Assembly: GCA_004292745.1 (NCBI GenBank) | Contig: RDXH01000160.1 | Span: 1-33,129 of the forward strand | Length of the DNA stretch: 33,129 nucleotides | Source of the DNA: Oscillatoriales cyanobacterium | GTDB taxonomy: Bacteria; Cyanobacteriota; Cyanobacteriia; Cyanobacteriales; Microcoleaceae | Direction: 5' to 3' | Part shown: positions 7,812 to 16,989 of the stretch, one piece after another | Position numbering within the stretch: position 1 is the stretch's first letter | Layout: the number at the start of each line of letters is the position of its first letter | The notes under the pieces: generated by a model | The model's input: only the letters and a program-made list of their open reading frames with translations | Database searches by the model: none | Told to the model about the DNA's origin: nothing | Program-made: the position numbers and the translations under genes

Positions 7812-8945
7812 TCAGGAGCGATCGTTGCGGAGGGATTGAGCTGCTAAATAGAGTTTACTCCACTCGCCGATGACCTGATTGGTTTTCAATTTAAGTTCAG
7901 AGGCGATCGTCTCTACACTTTTACCTGCTTTGAGCGATTCTATCAAGTGCCGTTGAGCATCAGTCAGGCTTTGCCAATATTGCTCCCACTGACTAGGAGT
8001 CAAACCCAAACTATGTTCTTGCAGAGAAGTTTCCAGCCAACTAGCGACTAATTCGGGGGATTGTTTGACTGCGAACACCCGAATCGCGTGGTAGCTGACT
8101 TTTTCTCGCAAGCGGTAAATTTGCTTGATCGGAACATTCAAAGCTTCGGCGATAGCTTCCTGGGAACGCCCTTGGAGGTAAAGCCGCAGCCACTGAGAGG
8201 CCAGCGGATCGACTTGGGCGGCCAAATAAGCCTCAAATTCTGCCTGGACAATCTGCCGCTGAGCTTGCCGATCCTCCCAAGCTTGAGTTTCAAGATAGTC
8301 AGACATCGCCTGTTCGTCTAGTAGGCTGACTGGTTCATCTGTATCATCCGGTAGCACCTGTTCCGACACCAGCCGCACCCAGTCTCCTGCTGGGACTTGG
8401 GTTAAGCCGCCCCGCTGGGAACGCCGCAGGTAGTTGACAAAACGATACACCAGCAAGGGCTGGTTGCGGATCGGGCGCAAACAATATTCTTCTACAGTTG
8501 CTAGCAGCAAAGAATTTCGCAAGCGTCTGTCTGAGGTACATTCAGCAATCCAGGCGATTTGCTGCTGAAGATATCGATCGGAATTGAGCATTTCCTGGAT
8601 CACTTCTTGCAGCACATCCACCACACTCCGCTGTCTGTCGCGACTCAAAGACACCCACGCTTGGATTTTTTGTCGCAACACCACCAAACCGCCCAGTCGC
8701 CCGATCAAGTTGCGGTAAGCTTGTTCCGGCGGCAATCCCAGATACCGAGAAATCAAAATTCGATACAAAAAGTCGATCGCCCCAGTGGCGATCGCCAATT
8801 GAGTAGGATGGAGAGTGTCAAATCTATCTGGCTGGTTTCCCAACAGCCAGCGAACCACACTCTGGCGAGTGCTAGAATTTTCGTCCTGGCAATCTTTTTC
8901 CAGTCGAGACTTCCAATCTTGTGCTAGTTTTTCGGCCAAAGTCAT
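7812..8945 (-). CDS. HetZ-related protein
   Basis: The 377-residue protein resembles proteins annotated in cyanobacteria as HetZ-related, recalled from WLLGNQPDRFDTL, the LSRDRQRSVVDVLQEVIQEML helix, PLLVYRFVNYLRRSQRGGLTQVP and the C-terminal half. HetZ itself is a DNA-binding regulator of heterocyst differentiation, but this relative also occurs in species without heterocysts, so its target here is unknown. Residues about 258-285 (SQEAIAEALNVPIKQIYRLREKV) look like a sigma-factor-type helix-turn-helix, and a second one may lie near 340-365 (SVETIASELKLKTNQVIGEW). Cytoplasmic, with no membrane segment. It is divergent from glyS, with a 145-base shared upstream region. Confidence 0.75.
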   Translation of the reverse strand: MTLAEKLAQDWKSRLEKDCQDENSSTRQSVVRWLLGNQPDRFDTLHPTQLAIATGAIDFLYRILISRYLGLPPEQAYRNLIGRLGGLVVLRQKIQAWVSLSRDRQRSVVDVLQEVIQEMLNSDRYLQQQIAWIAECTSDRRLRNSLLLATVEEYCLRPIRNQPLLVYRFVNYLRRSQRGGLTQVPAGDWVRLVSEQVLPDDTDEPVSLLDEQAMSDYLETQAWEDRQAQRQIVQAEFEAYLAAQVDPLASQWLRLYLQGRSQEAIAEALNVPIKQIYRLREKVSYHAIRVFAVKQSPELVASWLETSLQEHSLGLTPSQWEQYWQSLTDAQRHLIESLKAGKSVETIASELKLKTNQVIGEWSKLYLAAQSLRNDRS

Positions 8946-9090
8946 GTGCTGCTGAGATACGATCTTTCTCCCCGATTTTACGTGGTATGCTGAATTTTTG
9001 AATCTTTTGGAGATATACGATCGTGCTGGAGGGCAACGCCCACGCGCGATCCGATAAATTACCCTAAACTAAATTCCATTACGGTGCGAT

Positions 9091-11442
9091 ATGACTGCAT
9101 TTTTATTAGAACTAGGTACAGAAGAATTACCCGCCTCCTTCGTCTGCGATAGTACCCAACAATGGCAGCGATTGATACCTGCAACCCTGGCGGAACAATT
9201 CTTGACAAACGACTCAATTAATGTATACGCTACTCCGAGACGTTTGGCTGTTCTCGTAACAGGACTGCCACTTCAACAATTAGACAGAGAAGAAGAGGTA
9301 AAAGGCCCCCCCGCTAGTTCCGCTTTTAAAGATGGGAAACCGACGAAAGCAGCCGAAGGTTTTGCCAAAAAGCAGGGTGTGGAAATAGAGGCTTTGGAAG
9401 TTCGCGCCACAGATAAGGGCGATTTTGTATTTGTCCTTAAAAAAATTCCGGGGCGGAGGACAGCGGATATTTTGGCGGAACTTGTGCCCCTGTGGATTAA
9501 CAAATTGGAAGGTAAAAGATTCATGCGGTGGGCCGACGGAGATTTAAAGTTTCCGCGCCCGATTCGATCGCTAGTAGCGCTACTTGATGATACTGTACTG
9601 CCAATTACATTAGTCAGCGGTTCGGATACAGTCAAGAGCGATCGAATTTCCCAAGGACACCGAGTTTTGTACACCCCCCCTACACCCCCCCTTGCTAAGG
9701 GGGGGACATTGATTCCTACACCCCCCCAGACTCAGGGGGGGACATTGATTCCTACACCCCCCCAGACTCAGGGAGAGACATTGATTCCTACACCCACCCA
9801 GACTCAGGGAGAGACATTGATTCCTACACCCACCCAGACTCAGGGAGAGACATTGATTCTTACTAAGGGGGGGACGGGGGGGGTTTCCATTCCCCAAGCA
9901 GAGGATTATGTCCAGTGTCTGCGCGCAGCTTACGTTGAAGTCAATCGCCAACAGCGCAAAAATCAAATTCAAGCCCAAGTAGAAGCAGCAGCCACAAAAC
10001 AAGGCGGTTACGCAGACATCAGCGATGATTTACTAGAAGAAGTAACCGACTTAGTAGAATGGCCAAACGCCGTAGTCGGCAAATTTGACGACGAATTTTT
10101 GATATTGCCGCCCGAAGTAATCACCACAATTATTGTCACCAACCAACGGTATTTTCCGATTCTCAAAAATCCTCAATACCCCGAACTTCTGCCCTACTTC
10201 ATTACAATTTCCAACGGCGATCCAGCCAAATCAGCCATCATAGCCGCCGGCAACGAGCGAGTAGTGCGCGCCCGATTAGCAGACGGTCAATTTTTCTACA
10301 AAGCAGACTTGGCAAAACCTTTAGAAGATTATTTGCCCAAATTAGAAACAGTCACTTTCCAGGAAGATTTGGGGACTGTACGCGCCAAAGTCGATCGCCT
10401 CTGCAAAATAGCCAATCTCCTGGTCAACCAACTGCAAATCCCTGAGACAGAACAAGCCGATGTCGCCAGAGCAGCCTTACTTTGCAAAGCAGACCTAGTA
10501 ACCCAAATGGTTTACGAACTGCCCGAAATGCAAGGAATCATGGGGCAGAAATACGCCCTAGCCAGCGGCGAATCAGAAGCAGTAGCCACAGCGATTTTTG
10601 AACATTATTTGCCCAAAGGTGCAGGCGACAATTTGCCCCAAACTCTCACAGGTCAAATTGTCGGAATCTCGGACAAACTAGATACATTAGTCAGCATCTT
10701 CGGCTTAGGAATGTTGCCGACAGGTTCCTCCGATCCCTTCGCCTTGCGCCGCGCCGCCAACGCCATAATCAACATTATTTGGGCAGCTCAGTTGCCAGTA
10801 AATTTACACAAATTACTCGCGCAAGTAGTAGCCGAATTTACCGCAATTCGCCCCGAAACCAGCCCTGAATTACTATCACAATTATCAGAATTTTTTATCC
10901 AAAGAATTCGGACTTTACTGGAAGAAGAAAAGAATGTCGATTACGATTTGGTAAATGCAGTTTTGGGAGAAAAAGACCCCGAATATACCGAACGAGCATT
11001 AAGAAATTTGTTAGACACTTTAGAAAGAACACTTTTCTTGCAACAAATCCGCAATGACAACACATTAGATAAAATCTACGAAACAGTGAACCGTTCAACC
11101 CGTTTAGCAGCTCAAGGAGATTTGGATAAAATTGAATTAGAACCGAAAAAAGCAGTGAAACCAGAATTATTTCAAAAATCGTCAGAACAAGCTTTCTACG
11201 ATGCAGTAGTGCAGTTAGTGCCGCAAACCCAGCTATCCAAACAAACCCGCAATTACCAACAATTAGTAGATAGTTTAACTGAAATTGCTCCGACAGTCAG
11301 CAACTTTTTCGACGGACCAGAAAGCGTTTTAGTGATGGATTCTGACCCAGAAATTAAGCGCAATCGGTTGAATTTATTAGGATTGTTGCGGAATCACGCG
11401 CGGGTGCTAGCAGACTTTGGGGCGATCGTCAATCGATCTTAG
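9091..11442 (+). CDS. glyS: Glycyl-tRNA synthetase beta subunit with in-frame repeat insertion
   Basis: Beta chain of the bacterial alpha2beta2 glycyl-tRNA synthetase, which charges tRNA-Gly together with GlyQ. It starts with the family sequence [18 protein letters not shown]. Conserved blocks follow, including [68 protein letters not shown] and [20 protein letters not shown]. At 783 residues it is about 70 longer than usual. The excess is residues 194-264, between SQGHRVL and SIPQAEDYV, where normal members have only a short link. That stretch is low-complexity Pro/Thr/Gln/Gly built from tandem 12-residue units. The frame stays open throughout, so the protein should be functional with a surface loop. 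Confidence 0.96.
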   Translation: MTAFLLELGTEELPASFVCDSTQQWQRLIPATLAEQFLTNDSINVYATPRRLAVLVTGLPLQQLDREEEVKGPPASSAFKDGKPTKAAEGFAKKQGVEIEALEVRATDKGDFVFVLKKIPGRRTADILAELVPLWINKLEGKRFMRWADGDLKFPRPIRSLVALLDDTVLPITLVSGSDTVKSDRISQGHRVLYTPPTPPLAKGGTLIPTPPQTQGGTLIPTPPQTQGETLIPTPTQTQGETLIPTPTQTQGETLILTKGGTGGVSIPQAEDYVQCLRAAYVEVNRQQRKNQIQAQVEAAATKQGGYADISDDLLEEVTDLVEWPNAVVGKFDDEFLILPPEVITTIIVTNQRYFPILKNPQYPELLPYFITISNGDPAKSAIIAAGNERVVRARLADGQFFYKADLAKPLEDYLPKLETVTFQEDLGTVRAKVDRLCKIANLLVNQLQIPETEQADVARAALLCKADLVTQMVYELPEMQGIMGQKYALASGESEAVATAIFEHYLPKGAGDNLPQTLTGQIVGISDKLDTLVSIFGLGMLPTGSSDPFALRRAANAIINIIWAAQLPVNLHKLLAQVVAEFTAIRPETSPELLSQLSEFFIQRIRTLLEEEKNVDYDLVNAVLGEKDPEYTERALRNLLDTLERTLFLQQIRNDNTLDKIYETVNRSTRLAAQGDLDKIELEPKKAVKPELFQKSSEQAFYDAVVQLVPQTQLSKQTRNYQQLVDSLTEIAPTVSNFFDGPESVLVMDSDPEIKRNRLNLLGLLRNHARVLADFGAIVNRS
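9670..9882 (+). repeat. In-frame palindromic repeat insertion in glyS
   Basis: It starts with a C-run/CTTGCTAAG/G-run palindrome of the kind also found outside genes at 4614. Four 36-base units (9706-9741, 9742-9777, 9778-9813, 9814-9849) and a shorter degenerate fifth follow. Each unit encodes TLIPTPxQTQGx. Unit divergence is small: the first two keep CCCCCC where the later two have CCCACC, and only the first ends GGGGGG. This suggests insertion of one palindromic element followed by recent tandem amplification in multiples of three. Confidence 0.9.
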
Positions 11443-11625
11443 AAAGCCGATTTTAGAAAGCCACCAAACCTTTTGATGTAATATCAAAACCATTGGGATA
11501 GGAAACATCAAATTCTCTCATCTCCCCCTCTGCGCCCTCTGCGCCCTCTGCGGTAAAAAAAGCCCAAAAAACCGTAACCCATAAAAAAAGACAAAACCCG
11601 CAAAATAGGAAACATCACACAAATT

Positions 11626-12972
11626 ATGCCGATCGCTCATATCATAGGACTAGGAAAATCAGGAATAGCAGCCGCCAGACTGCTAAAACGCCAAGGATGG
11701 GAAATAACATTGAGCGATCGCTCATCTTCCCCAAACTTACTCAAACAGCAACAAGAACTAGCTACCGAAGGCATTAAAGTAGAGTTAGGTAAATCCTTTC
11801 AACCAGACGAATCTATACAACTAATAGTAGTAAGTCCCGGAGTTCCCTGGGACATTCCAGCATTAATCCAAGCCCGAAAATTAGGGATTGAAACCATCGG
11901 AGAAATGGAACTAGCGTGGCGCTATCTCAAATCTCCGTGGGTGGGAATTACCGGCACTAACGGGAAAACTACAACTACAGCTTTAATCGCAGCAATTTTT
12001 GCAGAAGCAGGACTCTATGCACCCGCTTGTGGCAACATAGGGTATGCCGCCTGCGAATTAGCCTTAGCCGAAAAACAGCCGGATTGGGTAATAGCAGAAA
12101 TCAGCAGCTATCAAATAGAATCTTCCTCATCTCTAGCACCGCGAATTGGCATTTGGACGACTTTCACACCGGATCATCTCAGCCGCCATAAAACTTTAGA
12201 AAATTACTACAATATTAAAGCCAAATTGCTGAAAAAATCCCAATTCCAAGTGTTGAACGGCGACGATCCGTATTTGCGGCAACAAGGAGTTGACCACTGG
12301 CCCGATGCGTGTTGGACAAGCGTCAAAGGTGAAACAGAACTGTTGGGCGATGCAGCTTTTGGGGCTTACATTAAAGACGGTTGGGTAATCGCTCAAAACC
12401 AGCAAATTCTGCCTGCTGATGCTTTGAAAATGGTGGGAGAACACAATTTGCAAAACTTGTTGATGGCGGTAGCAGCGACTAATTTGGCCCGAATCGATAA
12501 AAGTGCGATCGCCCAAGCCATTAGCAAATTCCCCGGAGTAGCCCACCGCCTCGAACATATCTGCACCTGGGAAGGCATAGATTTCATCAACGACAGCAAA
12601 GCCACCAATTATGACGCCGCCCAAGTCGGATTAGCCTCAGTAAGCGCCCCAGCAATTTTAATTGCCGGTGGCGATCCAAAAGAAGGCGAAGATAGCGCCT
12701 GGATTGATACCATCAAAGCCAAAGCTGTTGGGGTGTTGTTGATTGGAGATGCTGCGGGTATTTTTAGCGATCGACTCGAACAAGCAAATTACAACGCATG
12801 GGAAATCGTAGAAACAATGGAAAGAGCAATTAAGAGAGCAGCAGAATTAGGTAAACAAAATAATGCAAAAGTAGTGCTGCTTTCCCCAGCCTGTGCTAGC
12901 TTCGACCAATACCAAAACTTCGAGGAACGGGGAGACCATTTCCGACAATTATGCCTCGATACCCTAGCTTAG
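11626..12972 (+). CDS. murD: UDP-N-acetylmuramoyl-L-alanine--D-glutamate ligase
   Basis: Cytoplasmic Mur ligase that adds D-glutamate to UDP-MurNAc-L-alanine in peptidoglycan precursor synthesis. The 448-residue protein shows an N-terminal Rossmann-like domain starting [17 protein letters not shown], the ATP-binding loop [12 protein letters not shown] at 107-118, and the Mur-ligase signatures HRLE at 307-310 and NDSKATN at 322-328. The C-terminal domain contains [17 protein letters not shown], characteristic of MurD. Length is normal. ATG 11626 is preceded by a weak AGGAAA. The upstream gap (11443-11625) contains three copies of a CTCTGCG-type unit near 11530 and no gene. Confidence 0.97.
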   Translation: MPIAHIIGLGKSGIAAARLLKRQGWEITLSDRSSSPNLLKQQQELATEGIKVELGKSFQPDESIQLIVVSPGVPWDIPALIQARKLGIETIGEMELAWRYLKSPWVGITGTNGKTTTTALIAAIFAEAGLYAPACGNIGYAACELALAEKQPDWVIAEISSYQIESSSSLAPRIGIWTTFTPDHLSRHKTLENYYNIKAKLLKKSQFQVLNGDDPYLRQQGVDHWPDACWTSVKGETELLGDAAFGAYIKDGWVIAQNQQILPADALKMVGEHNLQNLLMAVAATNLARIDKSAIAQAISKFPGVAHRLEHICTWEGIDFINDSKATNYDAAQVGLASVSAPAILIAGGDPKEGEDSAWIDTIKAKAVGVLLIGDAAGIFSDRLEQANYNAWEIVETMERAIKRAAELGKQNNAKVVLLSPACASFDQYQNFEERGDHFRQLCLDTLA

Positions 12973-13006
12973 ATTGGCTTCGTAGTCACGACTTTCCTCC
13001 TGATTC

Positions 13007-13102
13007 TATAGCAACTGCAAAGGCTGTTAAGGTATTGTGGTTATTGCTCCCTGCGACTCCGCTCAGGTAGCAATAACCAAAGCGCCTTTGCGACTGCTAT
13101 AT
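13007..13102. repeat. Long imperfect hairpin repeat
   Basis: The outer arms (TATAGCAACTGCAAAGGC from 13007 and GCCTTTGCGACTGCTATA ending at 13102) match except for one or two bases. An inner pair, GGTTATTGCT and AGCAATAACC, is perfect. It looks like a small dispersed non-coding element, and nothing in it codes. Confidence 0.7.
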
Positions 13103-13210
13103 ACAGCACTTCCCGCTGTTATGCGGTACACCTAATCGATCGCCAACCTTTAAAAAATTGGGAAATTTAATTGCTGCTACTGTACCTCGAAAGAGCGGGA
13201 ACCGCTGTAT
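13101..13210. repeat. Second inverted-repeat element
   Basis: It abuts the preceding hairpin. End arms at 13101-13117 (ATACAGCACTTCCCGCT) and 13194-13210 (AGCGGGAACCGCTGTAT) agree at 15 of 17 positions, and GTAC motifs lie inside both arms. It is about 110 bp long and non-coding, MITE-like in layout. No target duplication could be identified. Confidence 0.65.
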
Positions 13211-13310
13211 GTTATATCGTTTCCGGCTGCATCGTCAGGTGATTTAACCGCAGAGAACACAGAGGACACAGAGGGAGAGAATAGAGATCTGAATCATTCA
13301 GATGCTACCA
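13211..13310. repeat. Dispersed ~100-bp repeat, copy A
   Basis: It matches 23741-23841 over its whole length with only scattered changes, including the shared stretches CATCGTCAGGTGATTTAACC and ACACAGAGGACACAGAGGG. In this copy the right edge coincides with the 3' end of a decayed gene on the minus strand, and the other copy retains the same last few codons. Confidence 0.85.
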
Positions 13311-13500
13311 ATTCAGCAGCAGTTGCCGCTTCCAACATGGCTTGTTTCAACTTGGTCATTACTTCTCGATCCATTAACACTAAATCTTCAATAGTTGCCT
13401 CCCATTCATTTTAATAGTACCTGCAAAGGGTGCATCTGTGTTTGGCAAATATATTGGTAGAGGCGAAGCATGACCGCTGTAAATCTCTGGCGCGAGCTAA
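13294..13500 (-). pseudogene. Decayed small gene of unknown function
   Basis: On the minus strand, protein-like segments appear in successive frames. One reads GHASPLPIYLPNTDAPFAGT-IKMN. The next frame continues NEWEATIEDLVLMDREVMTK and LKQAMLEAATAAELVASE to a stop at 13294. The break after IKMN looks like loss of four bases from a repeated ATGA. A third segment further upstream (MTVDNLLARARDLQ) is again in another frame. No database match was recalled. The reconstruction is by eye and could be coincidence in part, but the helical 3' part is convincing. Confidence 0.45.
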
Positions 13501-13581
13501 TAAATTGTCTACGGTCATGCTAGAGCATCGTACAAAATCGGAATGCTCCCCCTGCAAACATCTTTTACGTTTGTATTGAGA

Positions 13582-13908
13582 CTAGGAATCGGTGCGGCAC
13601 TTATTTATTGTGTCAAAATTGCGCGATGATATTTGAAACTCTGGGTTACAACTCTCAGAGCGCTTTTTTTTCTCAATCTCCAAAATTTTCACCTCCGAAT
13701 TTAAACGCTGCTTCGATAAAACTTTAATTTCCTGTTCGAGTTGACGATTTCCCCGCAGAAAAAAATCTTGAGAATTAGAACGAAACAAACCGCTATTGAT
13801 TTGCTGAATTTGGCTGGGTGTCACCACTTGGGCTGACACAGCAACCGGAAATCCAAAAGATGCCGCCAGCCACAAGCTAGGGATTATCTGTTTGAGAAGG
13901 TTCTTCAT
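13582..13908 (-). CDS. Small exported hypothetical protein
   Basis: A 108-residue protein that I do not recognise. Residues 1-27 form a classical signal peptide (KNLLKQ, a hydrophobic core, then VSAQ as a likely cleavage site). The rest is polar and helical, with a charged region EQEIKVLSKQRLNSEVKILE that could form a coiled coil, and two cysteines in the tail. GAGGGA lies five bases before the ATG, a good ribosome binding site. The gene overlaps the end of the upstream minus-strand gene by 32 bases, so the two are probably co-transcribed. The last residues are polar and unconserved-looking. Confidence 0.65.
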   Translation of the reverse strand: MKNLLKQIIPSLWLAASFGFPVAVSAQVVTPSQIQQINSGLFRSNSQDFFLRGNRQLEQEIKVLSKQRLNSEVKILEIEKKKRSESCNPEFQISSRNFDTINKCRTDS

Positions 13909-14059
13909 GACTTTCCCTCGGATGTTTCACCTCAGTTGATTTTTCTGCTTCTGAGTTCAGGGCTAATTCATCTTCTTCGGCAATTTTTTCTTGCCATTCA
14001 ACAAGTTGTTGAAAAAGTTGGGGGCTAATTTGAAAGACAGGCTGATTGGTTTCTGACAT
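13877..14059 (-). CDS. Small acidic hypothetical protein
   Basis: A 60-residue acidic protein that I do not recognise. It starts MSETNQPVFQISPQLFQQLV, which looks like a compact amphipathic helix, and ends in a disordered Glu/Ser/Pro-rich tail. A GGAG lies five bases before the ATG, supporting translation. Its 3' end overlaps the exported protein gene by 32 bases in another frame, which suggests a two-gene transcript. No membrane segment is seen. Confidence 0.55.
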   Translation of the reverse strand: MSETNQPVFQISPQLFQQLVEWQEKIAEEDELALNSEAEKSTEVKHPRESHEEPSQTDNP

Positions 14060-14144
14060 ATTTACTCCAAAAATTTAGGCGCTTGGGTAACAGGAAAATT
14101 CCAGGCTGAGCTAGGGAACGAGTAGAAACGAGATTAAGCGATTG

Positions 14145-14555
14145 TTAAAGCTTCAGGAGCGACATGATGATGCCAGTGAAGGAACCGCCAAGTAAAGCTA
14201 CAGTAGCTAAGGTACTAATTCCAAAACCCACGGCTCTTTTTTCGGCAGCTTGATAGTAACCCCAAGCAAATAAAATGCGTCCAATTATCCAAACTGCACC
14301 GATAGCAGCGGCAAAAATGGGGCTGATAAATTGCGCGAAGAGCCACAGGGATGGCAAAAATAAAATCATTTGCTCTAAGGTGTTTTGCTGAACTCGCAAT
14401 ACTCTCTCAAAGTCTGGATTTCCTGTCACTTGGGGAGGAGAAACTTTGTATTTGAATCTAGCTCTACCGACGTTAATCGTGACAATAAAATAGAGTAATA
14501 GTGCTGAGGCGGTAACTAGGCTTGGCCAAAGTATGGCGTTTGTTTCTGTGAGCAT
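14145..14555 (-). CDS. MAPEG-family membrane protein
   Basis: A 136-residue protein with four hydrophobic segments (about residues 8-27, 60-80, 82-102 and 112-134), the layout of MAPEG proteins (membrane-associated proteins in eicosanoid and glutathione metabolism). The motif RVQQNTLEQMILFLPSLWLF, following FERVLR, is the family signature around helix 2 and contains conserved Asn and Glu residues linked to glutathione binding. In bacteria these may act as glutathione transferases or peroxidases; the substrate here is unknown. It is transcribed leftward and separated from the ABC exporter gene by a repeat-filled gap. Confidence 0.88.
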   Translation of the reverse strand: MLTETNAILWPSLVTASALLLYFIVTINVGRARFKYKVSPPQVTGNPDFERVLRVQQNTLEQMILFLPSLWLFAQFISPIFAAAIGAVWIIGRILFAWGYYQAAEKRAVGFGISTLATVALLGGSFTGIIMSLLKL

Positions 14556-14631
14556 GATTCGGGTATGATTTGAGTGGGGGTAGATGTACTAACTATAGCA
14601 ACTATCAAGATGATTAGGATACTTCTGATCG

Positions 14632-14765
14632 CTGAGCGAAGTCGAAGTGGACACTTCACTTCGACTTCGCTCAGTGTCCAATGCCCAATGTCCAATACCC
14701 AATGCCCAATGCCCTGTTTGGCCAATGCCCAATGCCCTATGCCCTATGCCCTATGCCCGATGCCC
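14632..14765. repeat. 18-bp inverted repeat followed by CCCAATG heptads
   Basis: A perfect 18-bp inverted repeat (14632-14649, CTGAGCGAAGTCGAAGTG, and 14657-14674) with a 7-base spacer is followed by about a dozen heptads of the type TGCCCAA/TGCCCTA. The palindrome may double as a bidirectional terminator between the ABC and MAPEG genes, but it resembles a dispersed repeat. Confidence 0.85.
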
Positions 14766-14767
14766 CA

Positions 14768-16516
14768 TTAATGCAATAACTCTTCTAATTGTTGCTGGTT
14801 CCACAAATATTGATATAGCCCTGGTTGTGCTACTAATTCTTTGTGAGTTCCTACTTGGACAATTTCTCCTTTTTCCATGACAAAAATGCGATCGGCACTA
14901 GCTGCTGCTGACATTTGATGGGAGATAAAGATGACTGTTTTGCGATCTGTTCCCGTTGCCAAATTCTTTAAAATGTCGGTAGCAGTCTGATTGTCAACGC
15001 TGGATAGAGCGTCATCTAAAATAAGTACCGGAGCGTCAACTAATAGGGCGCGAGCTAGGGCTGTCCGTTGTCTTTGTCCGCCGGATAATGTAATGCCGCG
15101 CTCGCCGACAATTGTTTTGTACTGCTGGGGAAAGTTGAGGATTTCTGGGTGAATTTGTGCTTGTTGGGCTGCGTGTTCAATTTCTGGCTGTTCTGCTAAG
15201 GGATTGCCGTAGCGGATGTTATTCTTGATGGTAGTACCGAAGAGAAAGCTTTCTTGGGGTACGTAGGCGATCGCCCCGCGCAATTCGGTTAATTTTACCT
15301 GAGTAATATCTAATCCGTCTACAAATAATTCACCTGGAGCAATATCCAGCAGTCTGGGGAGCGCATTAGCTAAAGTCGATTTCCCAGAGCCGATCGCCCC
15401 AACAATAGCTACAGTTTCTCCCGGTTGAATGGTAAAGTTAACGTTTTTCAGGGCGGGGATACTAGCACCTGGGTATTTATAATTTAGGTGGCGGGCTACT
15501 ATCTCGCCTTTAACTGGAGTTGGCAGTTCAATTGCATCAGTCCGATCGTAAATTTTGGGTTCGACGGTAAGGATTGATTCGATGCGATCGACACTGACTT
15601 CTCCCCGCTGATAAGCAGTAATTGTGAAGCCCAAAAGTGCTGTCGGAAACACCAAACGCTCGACATAAATCAGTAAAGCCACAAAATCGCCCACGCTAAT
15701 TTCACCCTTAGCAATGGAACCTCCCCCCGCTGCGAGCAAAACTAACAAACTCACACTTGCCAAACCGCCTAGTAAGGGGAAAATAAAATTGCGGGTTTTT
15801 GCTAATGTTAAATTAGCATCCAGCAATTTTGCGTTACAATCACCAAAAGCGCGGCGTTCGTTCTCTTCTTGAGCGTAGATTTTAATTACGGAAATGCCGC
15901 TCATATCTTCTTGAATCAAATCGCTCATCGCCGACAGTTCTTCCTGGACAGCTAGCTGCTGGATGCGCAGTTTGTCGCTAAATAATTGTACCAAAACTAG
16001 CATTAAAGGATAAACTGCGATCGCCAACAGAGTCAGCCGCACGTTAATTCCCAGCATCACGGGCAAAGTTAAAGCGTAAGCAAAGGCTGTATTCGCCAAA
16101 CTCAGCACCGCAAACCCCACCAAGCGGCGAATATTATCCAAATCGGAAGTAGCGCGGTTAATTAAATCCCCTACTGTATTGGCCGCAAAATAAGATGGTT
16201 CTAAAGTTAATAAATGATTAAATATTTGCTGTTTGAGGTCAAATTCGACTTGACGCCCCACGCCAAACAGAAAAATCCGCGACGCCATCCGAATCACCCA
16301 CATGATTGAGGCGAGTACCAGAATTAGCAACACGTAGTTTAAAACTTGGTCAAATTCGATCGCAACTTGCAGAGTGTCAACTGCATTCCGAATCAGCAGG
16401 GGAATGTAAACGCCCACAGCATTGACAATTAGCAGGGAAAAAACGCCCCAAAATGTCGCTTTCCAGTGGGGGCGCATATAAGCACCCAGTTTTTGCAGTC
16501 GAGAATAACGAGCCAT
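14768..16516 (-). CDS. ABC exporter, fused membrane and ATPase domains (MdlB-like)
   Basis: A 582-residue half-transporter expected to pump a lipid, drug or peptide out across the inner membrane. Residues 15-310 form a six-helix type I exporter domain, and residues 335-575 the nucleotide-binding domain. ATPase motifs are intact: Walker A GAIGSGKST (373-381), Q-loop YVPQES, signature LSGGQ (477-481), Walker B VLILDD (497-502) and the switch His in FISHQMS. Asp stands where the catalytic Glu is usual (ILDDALSSVD), as in the MdlA/MdlB and YheI/YheH group, which work as heterodimers. No partner gene lies nearby, so its pairing and substrate are unknown. The ATG is immediately preceded by a GGAAGAA tract. 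Confidence 0.93.
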   Translation of the reverse strand: MARYSRLQKLGAYMRPHWKATFWGVFSLLIVNAVGVYIPLLIRNAVDTLQVAIEFDQVLNYVLLILVLASIMWVIRMASRIFLFGVGRQVEFDLKQQIFNHLLTLEPSYFAANTVGDLINRATSDLDNIRRLVGFAVLSLANTAFAYALTLPVMLGINVRLTLLAIAVYPLMLVLVQLFSDKLRIQQLAVQEELSAMSDLIQEDMSGISVIKIYAQEENERRAFGDCNAKLLDANLTLAKTRNFIFPLLGGLASVSLLVLLAAGGGSIAKGEISVGDFVALLIYVERLVFPTALLGFTITAYQRGEVSVDRIESILTVEPKIYDRTDAIELPTPVKGEIVARHLNYKYPGASIPALKNVNFTIQPGETVAIVGAIGSGKSTLANALPRLLDIAPGELFVDGLDITQVKLTELRGAIAYVPQESFLFGTTIKNNIRYGNPLAEQPEIEHAAQQAQIHPEILNFPQQYKTIVGERGITLSGGQRQRTALARALLVDAPVLILDDALSSVDNQTATDILKNLATGTDRKTVIFISHQMSAAASADRIFVMEKGEIVQVGTHKELVAQPGLYQYLWNQQQLEELLH

Positions 16517-16593
16517 AGGAAGAAGGAAGAAGGAAGAAGGAAGAAGGAAGAAGGAAGAAGGAAGAAGGAAGAAGGAAGAAGGAAGAAGGAAGA
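16517..16593. repeat. GGAAGAA heptad tract
   Basis: About eleven tandem copies of AGGAAGA, nearly uninterrupted, abut the start codon of the ABC exporter gene. On that gene's strand the tract reads as TTCCTTC repeats, filling the place where its ribosome binding site would be. Short versions occur at 5253-5289 and 26611-26648. Confidence 0.9.
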
Positions 16594-16672
16594 GCGAAAA
16601 TTTGATTAATAAATGTCACAAACCACATTATATCTGTGGGCACACGATATCTGTGGATACAAGATATCTCTG

Positions 16673-16910
16673 AGGACACTCAAGCGAGCCCATAGGTGTT
16701 AACTTAAGCTGTCAGCCCGCCCCGTGTTCATTGGTCATCCCGCGAGTCCGACAGGGGTTTAAACCCCTGTCTAATAGAAGACAGTCCTCTTTTAGAGGAC
16801 TAAAGAGTTCTTCAGTCCTCTTTGAGAGGACTTGCGCTATTAGACAGGGACTTCAGTCCCTGGCGGGCTTTCGGCTTAAGTTGACACCTATGGGCTCGCT
16901 TGAGTGTCCT
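16673..16910. mobile_element. 238-bp inverted-repeat element (MITE-like)
   Basis: The ends are 37-base inverted repeats (16673-16709 and 16874-16910) differing at one base, followed inside by a further matching AGCCCGCC block. The interior is also fully self-complementary. It holds a perfect 22-bp palindrome (16750-16771), two hairpins of the AGTCCTCT/AGAGGACT type (16783-16801, 16814-16832) and a paired GTCTAATAG/CTATTAGAC. It encodes no protein; the 60-codon frame across it is a by-product. No clear target-site duplication is seen. It ends 80 bases before the groEL operator. A MITE is the likeliest explanation, though a structured RNA is possible. Confidence 0.8.
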
Positions 16911-16989
16911 TAGCCACCGGGAGCCGTCCAAATCCCCCCATCTACCCCTCGCACCCTTGGCGCCCAACCCAAACCAAAAATCGATCGAA

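Noticed and set aside
9610-10002. Minus-strand frame with [12 protein letters not shown] repeats
   Set aside because: It is the complement of the glyS tandem insert and has no independent support.
16731-16913. 60-codon frame across the 238-bp element
   Set aside because: It is fully explained by nested palindromes and has no protein-like composition.
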